In this document: in pieces, positions 7,665 to 16,784 of the stretch | How positions within the stretch are numbered: position 1 is the first letter of the stretch | Layout: the number at the start of each line of letters is the position of its first letter | NCBI GenBank assembly: GCA_003538135.1 | Contig: DPOR01000007.1 | Location: 43,347-107,346, forward strand | Length of the DNA: 64,000 nt | DNA from: Oscillospiraceae bacterium | GTDB lineage: Bacteria; Bacillota; Clostridia; Oscillospirales; Acutalibacteraceae | Direction of reading: 5' to 3' | The notes under the pieces: model-generated | What the model saw: only the letters and a program-made list of their open reading frames with translations | Told to the model about the DNA's origin: nothing | Databases searched by the model: none | Translations under genes and position numbers: made by a program

Positions 7665-8849
7665 ATGAAGATAAAGCTTGCAGTCCTGTTCGGCGGCAGA
7701 AGCGTCGAGCACGAGATCTCCGTTATCTCGGCCATTCAGGCAATACACGCGGTGGATAAGGATAAGTACGACGTTATCCCTGTCTATATCACGAAGAACA
7801 ACGAGATGTATGTCGGCGAGCACATCGGCGACATAGAGGCTTATAAAAATATCAATTCGCTTATAGCCGAGAGCACGCGGGTGAACCTCGTCAACGACGG
7901 CGACCGCACGCTGATAGTCAGATATCCGCATAAGGCTTTCTCAAAGGACGTTGTCGACTATATTGACATAGCGTTCCCGATAGTTCACGGCACTAATGTT
8001 GAGGACGGCACCCTGCAGGGCTATCTCCAAATGCTCAATCTTCCGTATGTCGGCTGCGACGTTGTCTCGTCAGCTGTCGGAATGGACAAATATGTTATGA
8101 AGACTGTCTTTAAAGATAACGGTATCCCCGTGCTCGACTGCGTGTGCGCCGACGCGGCGGATTACGACTCCGACCCGGAAAAAATCATTGCCGAGATAGA
8201 GGATAAATTCAGCTATCCCGTTATCGTAAAGCCGATAAATTTAGGCTCGAGCATAGGCATAAGCAAGGCGCATGACACAGACGGGCTTGAAACCGCGCTC
8301 TCGAATGCGTTTGACTATGCGGACAGAGTGCTTGTCGAGCCCGCGATAGAGAATCTGCGCGAGATAAACTGCTCCGTCCTCGGTGACAGACATTCGGCGC
8401 GCGCCTCGGTCTGCGAGGAGCCGCTCAACGCTACGGACATACTGAGCTACGAGGATAAGTATATCGGCAACGCCTCGAAGTCGGGCTCCAAGGGCATGGC
8501 TTCGACTCAGCGCAGGATACCCGCCGATATTCCCAAAGAGACTGAGGACGAGATACGCACTATGGCTGTCAAGGCATTCAGGGTGCTCGGCTGCAGCGGC
8601 GTGTCGCGCATAGATTTTATGATTGACGCATCGACCGGCAAGGTCTGGCTCAACGAGATAAATACGATTCCCGGCTCGCTCTCGTTCTACCTTTGGGAGC
8701 CTTTGGGTGTGAGCTATACCGAGCTTATCGACGAGATGATATCGCTCGCCATGAAGCGTGAGCGCGAGCGCGAGTCGATAACCTATTCTTTTGACACAAA
8801 CGTGCTCTCGGGCATAAAGCTCGGCGGCAAAAAGACGGGCAAAATGTAA
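7665..8849 (+). CDS. ddl: D-alanine--D-alanine ligase
   Basis: A 394-residue ATP-grasp ligase. It has the N-terminal motif GGRSVEHEISVISA (5'-proximal Ddl signature), the ATP-grasp core (YPVIVKPINLGSSIGI), the omega-loop region SYEDKYIG with the Lys-Tyr expected of a D-Ala-adding enzyme rather than a VanA-type lactate-adding one, and the Mg-binding end NEINTIPGSLSF. The last segment differs from the classic NTLPGFT form and matches the second clostridial Ddl group. A charged C-terminal extension of about 30 residues follows. The SD GGGGG lies 8 nt before the ATG. It supplies the dipeptide for the MurF encoded immediately upstream. Confidence 0.93.
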   Translation: MKIKLAVLFGGRSVEHEISVISAIQAIHAVDKDKYDVIPVYITKNNEMYVGEHIGDIEAYKNINSLIAESTRVNLVNDGDRTLIVRYPHKAFSKDVVDYIDIAFPIVHGTNVEDGTLQGYLQMLNLPYVGCDVVSSAVGMDKYVMKTVFKDNGIPVLDCVCADAADYDSDPEKIIAEIEDKFSYPVIVKPINLGSSIGISKAHDTDGLETALSNAFDYADRVLVEPAIENLREINCSVLGDRHSARASVCEEPLNATDILSYEDKYIGNASKSGSKGMASTQRRIPADIPKETEDEIRTMAVKAFRVLGCSGVSRIDFMIDASTGKVWLNEINTIPGSLSFYLWEPLGVSYTELIDEMISLAMKRERERESITYSFDTNVLSGIKLGGKKTGKM

Positions 8850-8875
8850 TTAAGCTCAAGAAAGGATGTCTCATT

Positions 8876-10117
8876 ATGGCAGTATTCAGACCCTTCAAAG
8901 CAGTAAGACCCCTCCCCGAATACGCGTCGCGTGTCGCGGCCCTACCCTATGATGTTATGAACAGCGAGGAGGCCCGCGAAATCGTAAAGGGCAATCCCTA
9001 TTCTTTCCTCCATGTCGATAAGGCGGAGGTCGATTTGCCCGTTGGCACGGAGCTCTATTCCGAGGCTGTCTACAACAAGGCGGCGGAGAACCTCAAAAAG
9101 CTCGAGACGGACGGAATCTGCAGGCAGGACAAGTCCGACTGTATGTACATATACCGCCAGATAATGGACGGCAGAAGCCAGACGGGGCTTGTCGGCTGCG
9201 TGTCAATAGATGACTACATGAACAATGTCATAAAAAAGCACGAGCTGACCCGCGCGGACAAGGAGCAGGACAGAATAAACCATGTCGATTACTGCGACGC
9301 GAACACGGGTCCCATCTTCCTGACATACAGGGACAATGACTCTGTGGGCGAATTTGTCGGCGCGTGGCAGGCGGAGCATGAGCCCGTCTATGATTTTGTC
9401 TCCGACGGCGTTTCCCAGACGGTTTGGGTCATAGACTGCCCCGAGACCATAAAGAAATTGTCGGCTCTCTTTGCGGGCGTTGATTCTCTCTATATCGCGG
9501 ACGGCCATCACCGCGCCGCGTCGGCTGTCAAGGTCGGTCAAAAGCGCAGGGAGCAGAATCCCGGCTACACGGGAAACGAGGAGTTCAACTTCTTCCTTGC
9601 CGTGCTGTTCGCGCAGAGCGAGCTTGCGATAATGGACTACAACCGCGTCATAAAAGACTTAAACGGTCTGACTCAGGATGAATTTATTGACAGAATAAGC
9701 GAAAGCTTCGCTGTTGAAGCTGCGCCCGAGTCGCCCTACAGACCGGAGAAGAAGCACACATTCGGAATGTATCTCGGCGGCAAGTGGTATAAGCTCGCCG
9801 CAAAGGACGGAACTTTTGACGCAGCCGACCCCGTAGCGGCGCTCGACGTCTCGATACTCCAGCGGAATCTCATCTCTCCCGTGCTCGGAATAGACGACCC
9901 GCGCACAGATAAGAGAATAGACTTCGTTGGCGGAATACGCGGACTGAAGGAGCTTGAGCGCAGGGCGCAGAGCGATATGTGTCTCGCCTTTTCGATGTTC
10001 CCAACCACCGTTGACGACCTCATGGACATAGCCGACACGGGAAAGATAATGCCGCCCAAATCGACTTGGTTCGAGCCGAAGCTACTCAGCGGACTGTTTG
10101 TACATAAGCTTAAATAA
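8876..10117 (+). CDS. DUF1015 family protein
   Basis: A 413-residue protein of the DUF1015 family. The N-terminal FRPFKAVRPLPEYASRVAALPYDVMN block, the internal LYIADGHHRAASAVK segment (near 203-217) and the C-terminal FVGGIRGLKEL / FSMFPTTVDDLMDIAD / MPPKSTWFEPKLLSGL block are typical. The DGHHR motif resembles ParB/sulfiredoxin-like nucleotide-binding folds, so a phosphotransfer or nucleotide-hydrolysing activity has been suspected for the family. No reaction is established. It lies 26 bp after ddl with an AAAGGATG SD, so it is most likely co-transcribed with the cell-wall ligases. Confidence 0.88.
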   Translation: MAVFRPFKAVRPLPEYASRVAALPYDVMNSEEAREIVKGNPYSFLHVDKAEVDLPVGTELYSEAVYNKAAENLKKLETDGICRQDKSDCMYIYRQIMDGRSQTGLVGCVSIDDYMNNVIKKHELTRADKEQDRINHVDYCDANTGPIFLTYRDNDSVGEFVGAWQAEHEPVYDFVSDGVSQTVWVIDCPETIKKLSALFAGVDSLYIADGHHRAASAVKVGQKRREQNPGYTGNEEFNFFLAVLFAQSELAIMDYNRVIKDLNGLTQDEFIDRISESFAVEAAPESPYRPEKKHTFGMYLGGKWYKLAAKDGTFDAADPVAALDVSILQRNLISPVLGIDDPRTDKRIDFVGGIRGLKELERRAQSDMCLAFSMFPTTVDDLMDIADTGKIMPPKSTWFEPKLLSGLFVHKLK

Positions 10118-10128
10118 GGAATGAAATT

Positions 10129-10641
10129 ATGGTGAGATACAAGACCGAGGCCGACGACAGGGAGCAGAGAGTCCTCGCGGAGATTTCGCTGAACACGCCC
10201 GTGAACAGAAAAAAACGCAAGTCAACTGCGACGGTATCGGTGATACTCAGCGTTATATACGCGGCGTTTTCCGCGTGGCTGTTCGCGCGCGGAGTTAAAG
10301 CCAACGGCTTTTTACTTCTCGGCTTTGCGCTGGTTTTTCTGCTGATAGCGCTGTTTTCAAAGAAGTTTCAGCTTTTTATTGTGCTGCGGCTTATGAAAAA
10401 GAGAAACAAGGCTTTGGCGGGCAAAACAGTGGAATATGCTATTGACGGCGACGGCGTTGAGATAACCTCGTCGCTCGGGACGGGCAAAAATAATTGGTCG
10501 GCATTCAACCGCTGCGGCGAGCAGGACGGATATATCTACCTCGTGCGCCTCGACAACAATGTTGTGCTCATAGATAAATCCCGCCTGTCGCCCGAAGAAC
10601 TGAAAGAGCTTGAGAGCTTGCTCGGAAATGTGAGAAAATGA
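10129..10641 (+). CDS. YcxB-like membrane protein
   Basis: A 170-residue protein with a charged N-terminus, two adjacent transmembrane helices (about 35-55 and 60-82), and a C-terminal cytoplasmic domain ending in YIYLVRLDNNVVLIDKSRLSPEELKEL. This architecture matches the YcxB-like family (PH-like C-terminal domain). The function is unknown. Its stop overlaps the ATG of the next gene (ATGA), a sign of translational coupling with the NERD-domain protein. Confidence 0.78.
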   Translation: MVRYKTEADDREQRVLAEISLNTPVNRKKRKSTATVSVILSVIYAAFSAWLFARGVKANGFLLLGFALVFLLIALFSKKFQLFIVLRLMKKRNKALAGKTVEYAIDGDGVEITSSLGTGKNNWSAFNRCGEQDGYIYLVRLDNNVVLIDKSRLSPEELKELESLLGNVRK

Positions 10642-11381
10642 GTTTATTTGAAAAACTTCCCGATCTCAAGGAGATCAAGGGAGGGTTTGGCGAACAGCTT
10701 GCAGCTTATTACGGCAAGGCCGTGTTTTCAAATGCATATGTTATTCACGATGTGCTCATCGACGGAAAAGACGGACATAAGTCCCAGATAGACTTGATCA
10801 TAATTGCCGCAAACGGAATTTATGTCGTAGAAGTTAAGACTTTTAACGGCGCTAAAATATACGGCGACGGGCGAAAACGGGAGTGGCAGTATTACCTCTG
10901 CGGACACAGGTGTGATTTCTATAATCCGATTATGCAGAACAAAAAGCATGTGGAATATCTCAAGAACATGCTTTCTGATTTTGTCGGAGTCGAGTTTTAC
11001 TCTGTTGTGCTGATTTTGTGCGATGACTGTAAAGTGTCTAATGTGAACAAATCCGATAAAATCGATACGGCTGTCTGCACAAGCTTACCCGCTATGAACA
11101 GGGCAATAAAGCTGTTTTCGAAAGAGAACAAAACGGAGCTTTGTCCGACGGATACAAGAAAAATATATGATTATATAAAAGAAAACCAGGAGCAGGGAAA
11201 AGAAGCTCGAAAAGCGCATAAAGAGGATGTAAAGGCATATCGGCAGAAGGTGCAGACCGAAAGTGATAATCGTATCTGCCCATACTGCAAGAAATCGCTC
11301 GTGTTAAGGCATGGACAATACGGCGATTTTTATGGGTGTTCAGGCTATCCCAAGTGCAAATATACTGAAAAGACAAAATAA
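10638..11381 (+). CDS. NERD-domain protein with a topoisomerase-type zinc finger
   Basis: A 247-residue protein. Residues about 14-130 form a nuclease-related domain: GGFGEQLAAYYG, then SQIDLIII (Asp52) and VVEVKTF (Glu65, Lys67), giving the D-ExK arrangement of restriction-like nucleases. A Lys/Glu-rich helix (about 185-210) links it to a C-terminal C4 zinc finger (CPYCKKSLVLRHGQYGDFYGCSGYPKC) of the topoisomerase I tail type, which usually binds single-stranded DNA. It is the last gene of the operon, directly before a terminator. DNA processing is an inference from the domains. The nucleotide composition of this gene is visibly more AT-rich than murF or ddl upstream. Confidence 0.83.
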   Translation: MSLFEKLPDLKEIKGGFGEQLAAYYGKAVFSNAYVIHDVLIDGKDGHKSQIDLIIIAANGIYVVEVKTFNGAKIYGDGRKREWQYYLCGHRCDFYNPIMQNKKHVEYLKNMLSDFVGVEFYSVVLILCDDCKVSNVNKSDKIDTAVCTSLPAMNRAIKLFSKENKTELCPTDTRKIYDYIKENQEQGKEARKAHKEDVKAYRQKVQTESDNRICPYCKKSLVLRHGQYGDFYGCSGYPKCKYTEKTK

Positions 11382-11413
11382 AAGCGGAGGCTGTTTCAGC
11401 TTCCGCTTTTATT
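11379..11413 (+). terminator. Terminator of the hydrolase-murF-ddl operon
   Basis: The stem AAAAGCGGAGGCTG / CAGCTTCCGCTTTT (one G-U pair) with loop TTT overlaps the NERD gene stop and is followed by a T-rich tail. It can also serve the convergent gene at 11447. Confidence 0.85.
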
Positions 11414-11446
11414 TTATAAGCTTAGTTCAATTTTGACTATCAATAG

Positions 11447-13492
11447 TTATTTTTCACTCAGTGCTTCGCCGATCTCGCGGCGAACCTGCTCGAATGCGGT
11501 GTGGTCGGAGGTGTATTCGGTGAGGCTCGAGGTGACCTTTGCTATTCTTTCGTCAACCCACGCTCGGCCGAGCTTCGCTTCGGCAAGGGTGAAATAGTCG
11601 TAGTCCTCCATGCCGTCCGCAATGTTAAACAGCCGCATAGTAGAAACGGGTCCGTCGATGCCTATGTATCCGCCGGGATAAATGAGCATTCCGTCGCCGG
11701 AGCAGTCAAAGCTGTCCCAGGTTTTTGCCGATTCCCACGGATTGGCTTTTTCGCAGTATGTGGTGCACCAATAGAGCAGACCGGTGATGTTTATCGACTT
11801 CTGCTGCCACATAAGTATGCGGTGCTTGAGCGCATCCAGATGAATGAAGAAGTTACAGTAATCGCCGCCGGGGGCGCAGCAGACATACCACCATGCGCGG
11901 CTGCCGTTTTTGGCGGCATTTGTCATTTTCTCAAGCGTCGAGCCTCTGCCGACGACATCGCTGAGTCCGCAGAGAATGGAGCTTCTGCCCTTTTGCAGCT
12001 CAACGGAGGATATCTTACTGCCGTCAATTTTCACTTCGTCTGTGTTAAACGGAGTAACCATATTATACCCGGGGCACAGGCGCGCGAGCCTTTCGGTTAT
12101 TTCCCTGTAGCGCTCATACGCCGCGGAATCGCCGGGCTCGTCGATGGGATAGAAGTAGCCTTTTTTCGCCCATTCGGGATTTGAAGAAACCTTCTCGTAG
12201 TATTTGACAAGCTGCCCGTCGTCCTCGGGATAGGGGATAACGAACGAGGTTATGCGCGGGTCGCTCATATATTTGTCGGCGCGTTCGTCGAGAATATCAT
12301 AGGGAATGTTATACGGGCTGAGCCTGTTTTCGGCGAGCAGCTCATATACCTGAACATTCAGCTTCTCCCGAGCGGCGTTGTCACCGTCTTTAACTCCGGA
12401 GAGTGTGGCGAACATTTCGCTGCTGTTTCCGAATGCGCTCTCATTCGCAGGTGTATCGGGGAGAGTGAAGTTCCAAACCACAGCCTTGATTTCCTTTTCG
12501 AGAATGACCTCGTTTTTCTCGTTTTTTGCCGTGACGGTTGCGGTGTATTCGCCCGCTTTCGCGTCCTTTTCGGCACGCGTCCTTATAAAGAACGCCTGTT
12601 GAAGTCCCTTTTCAAGCTCGGCGGGGCCGCCGTATTTGCCGGTGTGCGCTGCGGGAATCATCGCGTCGGCGTATTCACAGCTGTATTTGCCGCCCATGCC
12701 TTTGACCTCCGAGTAGTGCGCTTTGTATGCCTCGGTGCGGAGCGTATCGCCGTCGGCATTCTTAAAATCCGTGACGGAGACTTCGACTTTCTTGCCCTTT
12801 TTCGCGGTTGCAAAGATTATCTGGAAGCCCTCCCACTCATTTCTTGCGAGTGCGATATCAATGCTTTCATCCGAGCCGAGCGCCGTGTCACGCAGATCCT
12901 TTTCCGTGGTGTAGGCAAAGTCGTAGACAATGTCGCTGTCGGAGGTCTGAATACCGCCGATATTACTCGATGCCCTTGAAATTTTATAGACAGGCGCAAG
13001 GAACGAGTAGTTGTTTATCGCCCTATAAGATACAACGAGCCCGGGGCAGATGAGAGCTGTGGCACAGAGGAGAGCCGTGATTTTGCAGAGAACCTTGTGG
13101 CCGCGGCTCGAGAGTCCGTTTAAATATACGGCGAGAGCGATTGCAAACATTATGCACGATGAGCCGAACGCGAGTGCGCCGGCGACATCGGGCGCGACGG
13201 CTTTTTGCACACCGAAGCCCACGGCAAGGTAAACGCCCGCATGAACTGCGGCGGAGACAATTGGCACTGTTATCTTATTGGCGGTGCTGTGTTCACGCTT
13301 TTTATCCGTGAGCGTATACAGCAGCATGACAACGCCGCCGCAAAGAGCGAGCAAAACGGTGTAGAGCGCTATCTCCGGTCCGTTTCCGCGTTTAAAGATA
13401 TAGTACGCGGAATAGAGCGCGTAGATATAGAGCGCGGTGAAGAAAAGCGATGCCGCGACGCAGAGCGCAGTTCTTGCCTTCTTGTTTTTCAT
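11447..13492 (-). CDS. Membrane-anchored GH123/DUF4091-like glycosidase
   Basis: A 681-residue protein with five hydrophobic helices in residues 8-155 and a large extracytoplasmic part. That part has an N-terminal beta-sandwich-like region (about 185-345), then a barrel-like domain with YFYPIDEPGDSAAYERY, and ends with the DUF4091 block LIYPGGYIGIDGPVSTMRLFNIADGMEDYDYF. Asp451-Glu452 corresponds to the Asp-Glu pair used by GH123 N-acetyl-beta-galactosaminidases in substrate-assisted catalysis. Substrate specificity is not proven. GH123 enzymes are usually secreted or lipidated, so five N-terminal membrane spans are unusual. The start has the SD AAAGGGG and its own promoter. Confidence 0.78.
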   Translation of the reverse strand: MKNKKARTALCVAASLFFTALYIYALYSAYYIFKRGNGPEIALYTVLLALCGGVVMLLYTLTDKKREHSTANKITVPIVSAAVHAGVYLAVGFGVQKAVAPDVAGALAFGSSCIMFAIALAVYLNGLSSRGHKVLCKITALLCATALICPGLVVSYRAINNYSFLAPVYKISRASSNIGGIQTSDSDIVYDFAYTTEKDLRDTALGSDESIDIALARNEWEGFQIIFATAKKGKKVEVSVTDFKNADGDTLRTEAYKAHYSEVKGMGGKYSCEYADAMIPAAHTGKYGGPAELEKGLQQAFFIRTRAEKDAKAGEYTATVTAKNEKNEVILEKEIKAVVWNFTLPDTPANESAFGNSSEMFATLSGVKDGDNAAREKLNVQVYELLAENRLSPYNIPYDILDERADKYMSDPRITSFVIPYPEDDGQLVKYYEKVSSNPEWAKKGYFYPIDEPGDSAAYERYREITERLARLCPGYNMVTPFNTDEVKIDGSKISSVELQKGRSSILCGLSDVVGRGSTLEKMTNAAKNGSRAWWYVCCAPGGDYCNFFIHLDALKHRILMWQQKSINITGLLYWCTTYCEKANPWESAKTWDSFDCSGDGMLIYPGGYIGIDGPVSTMRLFNIADGMEDYDYFTLAEAKLGRAWVDERIAKVTSSLTEYTSDHTAFEQVRREIGEALSEK

Positions 13493-13539
13493 CGGATTAC
13501 CCCTTTCATATTTAAAATAATTATTTTGCTTACAGGTTA

Positions 13540-13568
13540 TATATAACAGAATATTGACGCAATGTCAA
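13540..13568 (-). promoter_or_regulatory. Promoter of the GH123-like gene
   Basis: On the minus strand, consensus TTGACA is followed after 17 nt by TATATA, about 40 nt upstream of the SD. The rest of the gap up to 13758 holds two short imperfect hairpins and no gene. Confidence 0.78.
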
Positions 13569-13758
13569 CATTTTTATGTAATAATCACCAATAGCCGAGC
13601 CGCTGCTATTCATTATTCTGCTGTAGCTTTCTATTTGTACATAGATATACTCCCTTCTTGATTAACAGTGTTTTTTTCACTGTCTCTCATGGAGAGAGCA
13701 TATTATGCTGCAAATGCCGCGTGAATTTTTTGTATTACGATAACTCTCGTTTATCCCC

Positions 13759-13803
13759 CAAAAAACACAAGACCGACCGCAGAGCTTTCCCCTACGGTCG
13801 GTC
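13759..13803 (-). terminator. Terminator after the 104-residue protein gene
   Basis: The perfect 9-bp stem GACCGACCG / CGGTCGGTC is followed on the minus strand by a T-rich tract. Confidence 0.8.
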
Positions 13804-13838
13804 GTCGGTTTAGAAGTTTTTTGTGTGGCGGTACGAAT

Positions 13839-14153
13839 TCAGTCGGCTATCTTCATGCCCTCTTTTATCGCCACGGTGCCGATGAGCGGAACCTTTGCGC
13901 TTCCGCTGACGGAGGTGTCGGTAAAGTCGAGCTCGAGCTGTGCGTCTCTGCCTCGCAGCTCTTTTGCCGTAACGGTAGCGGACAGGTGATTTCCGACGGT
14001 TGAAATTTGCTTTATTTCAATCTCAGGAATATCCATCTTCGGCTCAATGAGCTCGAAGCCGTATTCGCCGCCGTTGTCAAAGACGCGAAGTGTGATATCG
14101 CCGTTGTAGAAAATATTGCCTACCTTCAGATGCCATGTGCCTGTTCCGAGCAT
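13839..14153 (-). CDS. Small predicted beta-rich protein, unknown function
   Basis: A 104-residue protein with no signal peptide or membrane helix. It has alternating hydrophobic/polar strands, a VTAKELRGRDAQLELDF middle and a GSAKVPLIGTVAIKEG end. I do not recognise a family. It is considered real because a good SD (AAGGAG) precedes its ATG, it follows the lysoplasmalogenase-like gene by 29 bp on the same strand, and a strong terminator follows it. The beta-strand pattern resembles small lipid- or ligand-binding folds, but this is only an impression. Confidence 0.6.
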   Translation of the reverse strand: MLGTGTWHLKVGNIFYNGDITLRVFDNGGEYGFELIEPKMDIPEIEIKQISTVGNHLSATVTAKELRGRDAQLELDFTDTSVSGSAKVPLIGTVAIKEGMKIAD

Positions 14154-14182
14154 AGTTTTTCTCCTTTCGGTCTGCGCCTTAT

Positions 14183-14914
14183 TTAGGCGGATATTACGAA
14201 AATTGTTGAAGCGAGCAGAAACTGCGCCGTGAAATAGGTTATGATGCAGGTTATCTTATAGCCGTAAGGCGGACGGGGCTTGCGCAGGGAGTTGACGGCG
14301 AGCATCATATCGGACAGCGCAAACAGGAATGCACCGCCTACGAGCAATATGCACATTACAACCGCATTGTCGAGTCCGGCGGCGACCGCCTTGAAGCCGA
14401 GCGAGCCCGCCTTGACGAGCATGAACGCGAGCATTGCGACATACGGCACGCCGATTAAATAGAGCGGGCTGAACTTGACCCCGAGCAGGCGCAAAACCGC
14501 AAGACCTATAACGATTATCACCGCGCAGGCTATCAGCTCATGCTTATCCCAAAACTGCGCGTCGGGGAAATAGTGCTTCATCGCAAGGCAGTAGGCGTAT
14601 ATGTAAAACACGTGCCCCGCGAGGAACGCGAGTCCGCCGCTTAGAGCAAAAGGAGGCTTGGGCGGCAGATGCAGCAGAAAATCTCCGCACCAGCCGAGCA
14701 GCAGACCTATCAGAATATAGTGCGCATATCTGCTCTGATTTTGGGCTATTGCGCTTGCGAGAACTCCCGCCGCGACAAAAAGAGTGGCGCAGACGGTTTT
14801 CAGTATCTGCGATTTTGTGCAGCGCCCGTTTTTTGAGGCTTTCAGGAACTGCGGCACAAAAACAAATTCAAGTCCCGCCGCTATGGCGAAGCATATTTTC
14901 AGTACGGTTGTCAA
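14183..14914 (-). CDS. Lysoplasmalogenase-like (YhhN family) membrane protein
   Basis: 243 residues with about eight hydrophobic helices and the YhhN/TMEM86 core LLGWCGDFLLH (near 73-83) followed by GLAFLAGHVFYIYAY and a late LFALSDMMLAVN. The conserved Asp residues in the second and penultimate cores are those of lysoplasmalogenases, which cleave the vinyl-ether bond of lysoplasmalogens; plasmalogens are common in anaerobic Clostridia. The TTG start at 14914 directly follows the stop of the upstream serine hydrolase. The SD GGAG sits inside that gene's last codons, so the two are translationally coupled. Confidence 0.8.
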   Translation of the reverse strand: MTTVLKICFAIAAGLEFVFVPQFLKASKNGRCTKSQILKTVCATLFVAAGVLASAIAQNQSRYAHYILIGLLLGWCGDFLLHLPPKPPFALSGGLAFLAGHVFYIYAYCLAMKHYFPDAQFWDKHELIACAVIIVIGLAVLRLLGVKFSPLYLIGVPYVAMLAFMLVKAGSLGFKAVAAGLDNAVVMCILLVGGAFLFALSDMMLAVNSLRKPRPPYGYKITCIITYFTAQFLLASTIFVISA

Positions 14915-16528
14915 TTATCTCATCTCCAGGCGGCCGAACAGCTTGGGCTCGAGCAGCCCGTAGCTTTTGCGCAGGAAGCTGCTGCATATATCGGCTATCT
15001 TTTCGTTCTCTATCATGTCGCCCGTGCCCTGCGCCAGGGATTCCGCAATGTTGCTGAGGTCAGGGCATGAGGTCGGGATGACTGTGACCTTGTTTCCGTT
15101 GAAGCGGAAAGAGAAGCGGCGCTCGGCTATGGACTCGTTGGCGCGAATCCAGATGGTGAACGTCTCGCTGTCCTCCCACCTTGCCGACGAGACGGCGGTG
15201 AAATCAAGTCCCGCCAAGTGCATTTTCGACTTGCGGTATTTGCCGTCGAGTCCGCTGACTATCGTGTTTCTGACTTTTCCTTCGCTCCAGGTGAAGCGGC
15301 ACTCGTTCTCGGAGAAGTCGAGGTTTATCTTGTCTATGTTTCCGGCACGGTCGGTGGACATATATACCACAGCCGTCGGCAGGACGCTCACGGGGAAGCC
15401 CGCAACGTCGAGCACGGGGTTATAGAGCAAATGTATCGTAGAATATGAAAGCTTCTTTTCGAGCACGGGGTTGCGCCTGCCGGCGGTGAGCACGGGCAGG
15501 GGAGTGAGAGTCATGGGGAGCGTCGTCTGCTCCGGCTCATCCTTGGGCTCGATAAAGCCGTCGGGGAAGTGCCTCCACAGGCAGTCGCGCGTCTTTTGCT
15601 CAAAGACCTCGCTGCAGGTGACGATGATATTGGCGTCATAGTCCGGCAGAATTATGCCGAACTGAGAGAACATTCCGTCAAAGCGGTAAGAGCCGGGGAA
15701 GCGGCAGCACCAGAAGTTGAAGCCGTAGCCGACGCAGGCGTCCGGCTGGTCAACGCTCTTTGCGGAGTTGTCGGCTTGGGGCTTTCCCGCCTCGCGCGCC
15801 CAGAACTCGGGGATGACCTGCTTGCCGCGGTACTTTCCGCCGTGGCTCATGCAGTCGGCGACCTTGGCGAGCTCCTCCGTGGTTATGAACAGTCCCCAGC
15901 CGCCGGCCTCAAGACCGTTGGGGTCTGTCTCCCAGGCGGGATTCTCGCGGATGCCGAGGGGCTTGAAGAGGCGCGGCGCGAGATATTCGCGCACGGTGAG
16001 CCCGGTCAGCTTCTGAATTATGGCAGCCATGACATAGCAGTTTTCGCTGATATACTTCCAGTCCTCGCCCGGGGCAAACGCCCAGCGCGCGCCGAAAAAG
16101 CTCTTAAGCCATGAGACCTTCGCCTTGTTTTCGAGGACGCTGACATCCTTTCCGGCGGTCATGGTCAGCAGGTGAAATACGGTCAGCTTTTCAAGGTTCT
16201 CGTCATATTTTTGCGGTCTGTATTCGGGGAAGATATCAATTACCTTTGTGTCGAGCGTCAGCAGTCCCTCGTCAATGGCGAAGCCGATGGCTATCGAGGT
16301 GAAGCTTTTGCTGACCGAATACATGGTGTGCGGAATGTCGGGCGCATAGGGGTCTCTCCAGGTCTCGAAAGCGACTTTCCCGTGGCGCAAAATCATGATG
16401 CTGTGCAGCTCTATTTGGCTGCGCTCGAAATCGTCGAGCAGCTCCGATATCGCCTTTGAGGACACGCCGACCTGTTCCGGAAAATCGGCTCTCGGGAGCG
16501 CTTTGCTCTTTGTTCTCGCGGTTGGCAT
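14915..16528 (-). CDS. Serine hydrolase of the class C beta-lactamase family
   Basis: A 537-residue protein with the penicillin-recognising fold. The nucleophile motif is SVSKS (SxxK, near residue 72), the YxN-type motif lies in SENCYVMAAI, and a Gly-rich GGWGLF segment follows. No signal peptide is visible, so it is probably cytoplasmic, unlike true AmpC enzymes. The extra C-terminal 200 residues form a beta-rich domain of unknown role. Family members act as esterases, D-aminopeptidases or lactamases; its substrate cannot be told here. AGGAGAT lies 8 nt before the ATG. It is the first gene of a three-gene minus-strand unit. Confidence 0.82.
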   Translation of the reverse strand: MPTARTKSKALPRADFPEQVGVSSKAISELLDDFERSQIELHSIMILRHGKVAFETWRDPYAPDIPHTMYSVSKSFTSIAIGFAIDEGLLTLDTKVIDIFPEYRPQKYDENLEKLTVFHLLTMTAGKDVSVLENKAKVSWLKSFFGARWAFAPGEDWKYISENCYVMAAIIQKLTGLTVREYLAPRLFKPLGIRENPAWETDPNGLEAGGWGLFITTEELAKVADCMSHGGKYRGKQVIPEFWAREAGKPQADNSAKSVDQPDACVGYGFNFWCCRFPGSYRFDGMFSQFGIILPDYDANIIVTCSEVFEQKTRDCLWRHFPDGFIEPKDEPEQTTLPMTLTPLPVLTAGRRNPVLEKKLSYSTIHLLYNPVLDVAGFPVSVLPTAVVYMSTDRAGNIDKINLDFSENECRFTWSEGKVRNTIVSGLDGKYRKSKMHLAGLDFTAVSSARWEDSETFTIWIRANESIAERRFSFRFNGNKVTVIPTSCPDLSNIAESLAQGTGDMIENEKIADICSSFLRKSYGLLEPKLFGRLEMR

Positions 16529-16700
16529 AAAAATACATCTCCTGTAAAAAAATAATATTCACTTACAAATTCTGCCAAACGAACAGTACGAACTTTCACT
16601 AAATAAATTATACTACAATACGGGGTCCGAATACAACAAAAATGTGTAAAAATAACAAAATTAAAGACGAAAACACCGCGAAAAATTTTTTTGAAATTCG

Positions 16701-16741
16701 GCAAACAAATGTTTGCAATTTTTGAAACCGTGTGTTATAAT
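16701..16741 (+). promoter_or_regulatory. lexA promoter with overlapping SOS box
   Basis: The palindrome GCAAACAAATGTTTGC (16701-16716) matches the Gram-positive LexA box CGAACRNRYGTTYG except for one base. The -35 TTGCAA (16713-16718) lies inside it, and a consensus TATAAT (16736-16741) follows after 17 nt. LexA binding would occlude the -35, giving autorepression. Confidence 0.85.
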
Positions 16742-16784
16742 AAAGCAGGAAAGTTATGCCGACCTATTGAAAGGGTGATATGCT

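Noticed and set aside
14915..16528. Serine hydrolase as a beta-lactamase resistance gene
   Set aside because: The SxxK motif is present, but there is no signal peptide and the C-terminal 200 residues do not fit AmpC; the fold is shared by many esterases and peptidases.
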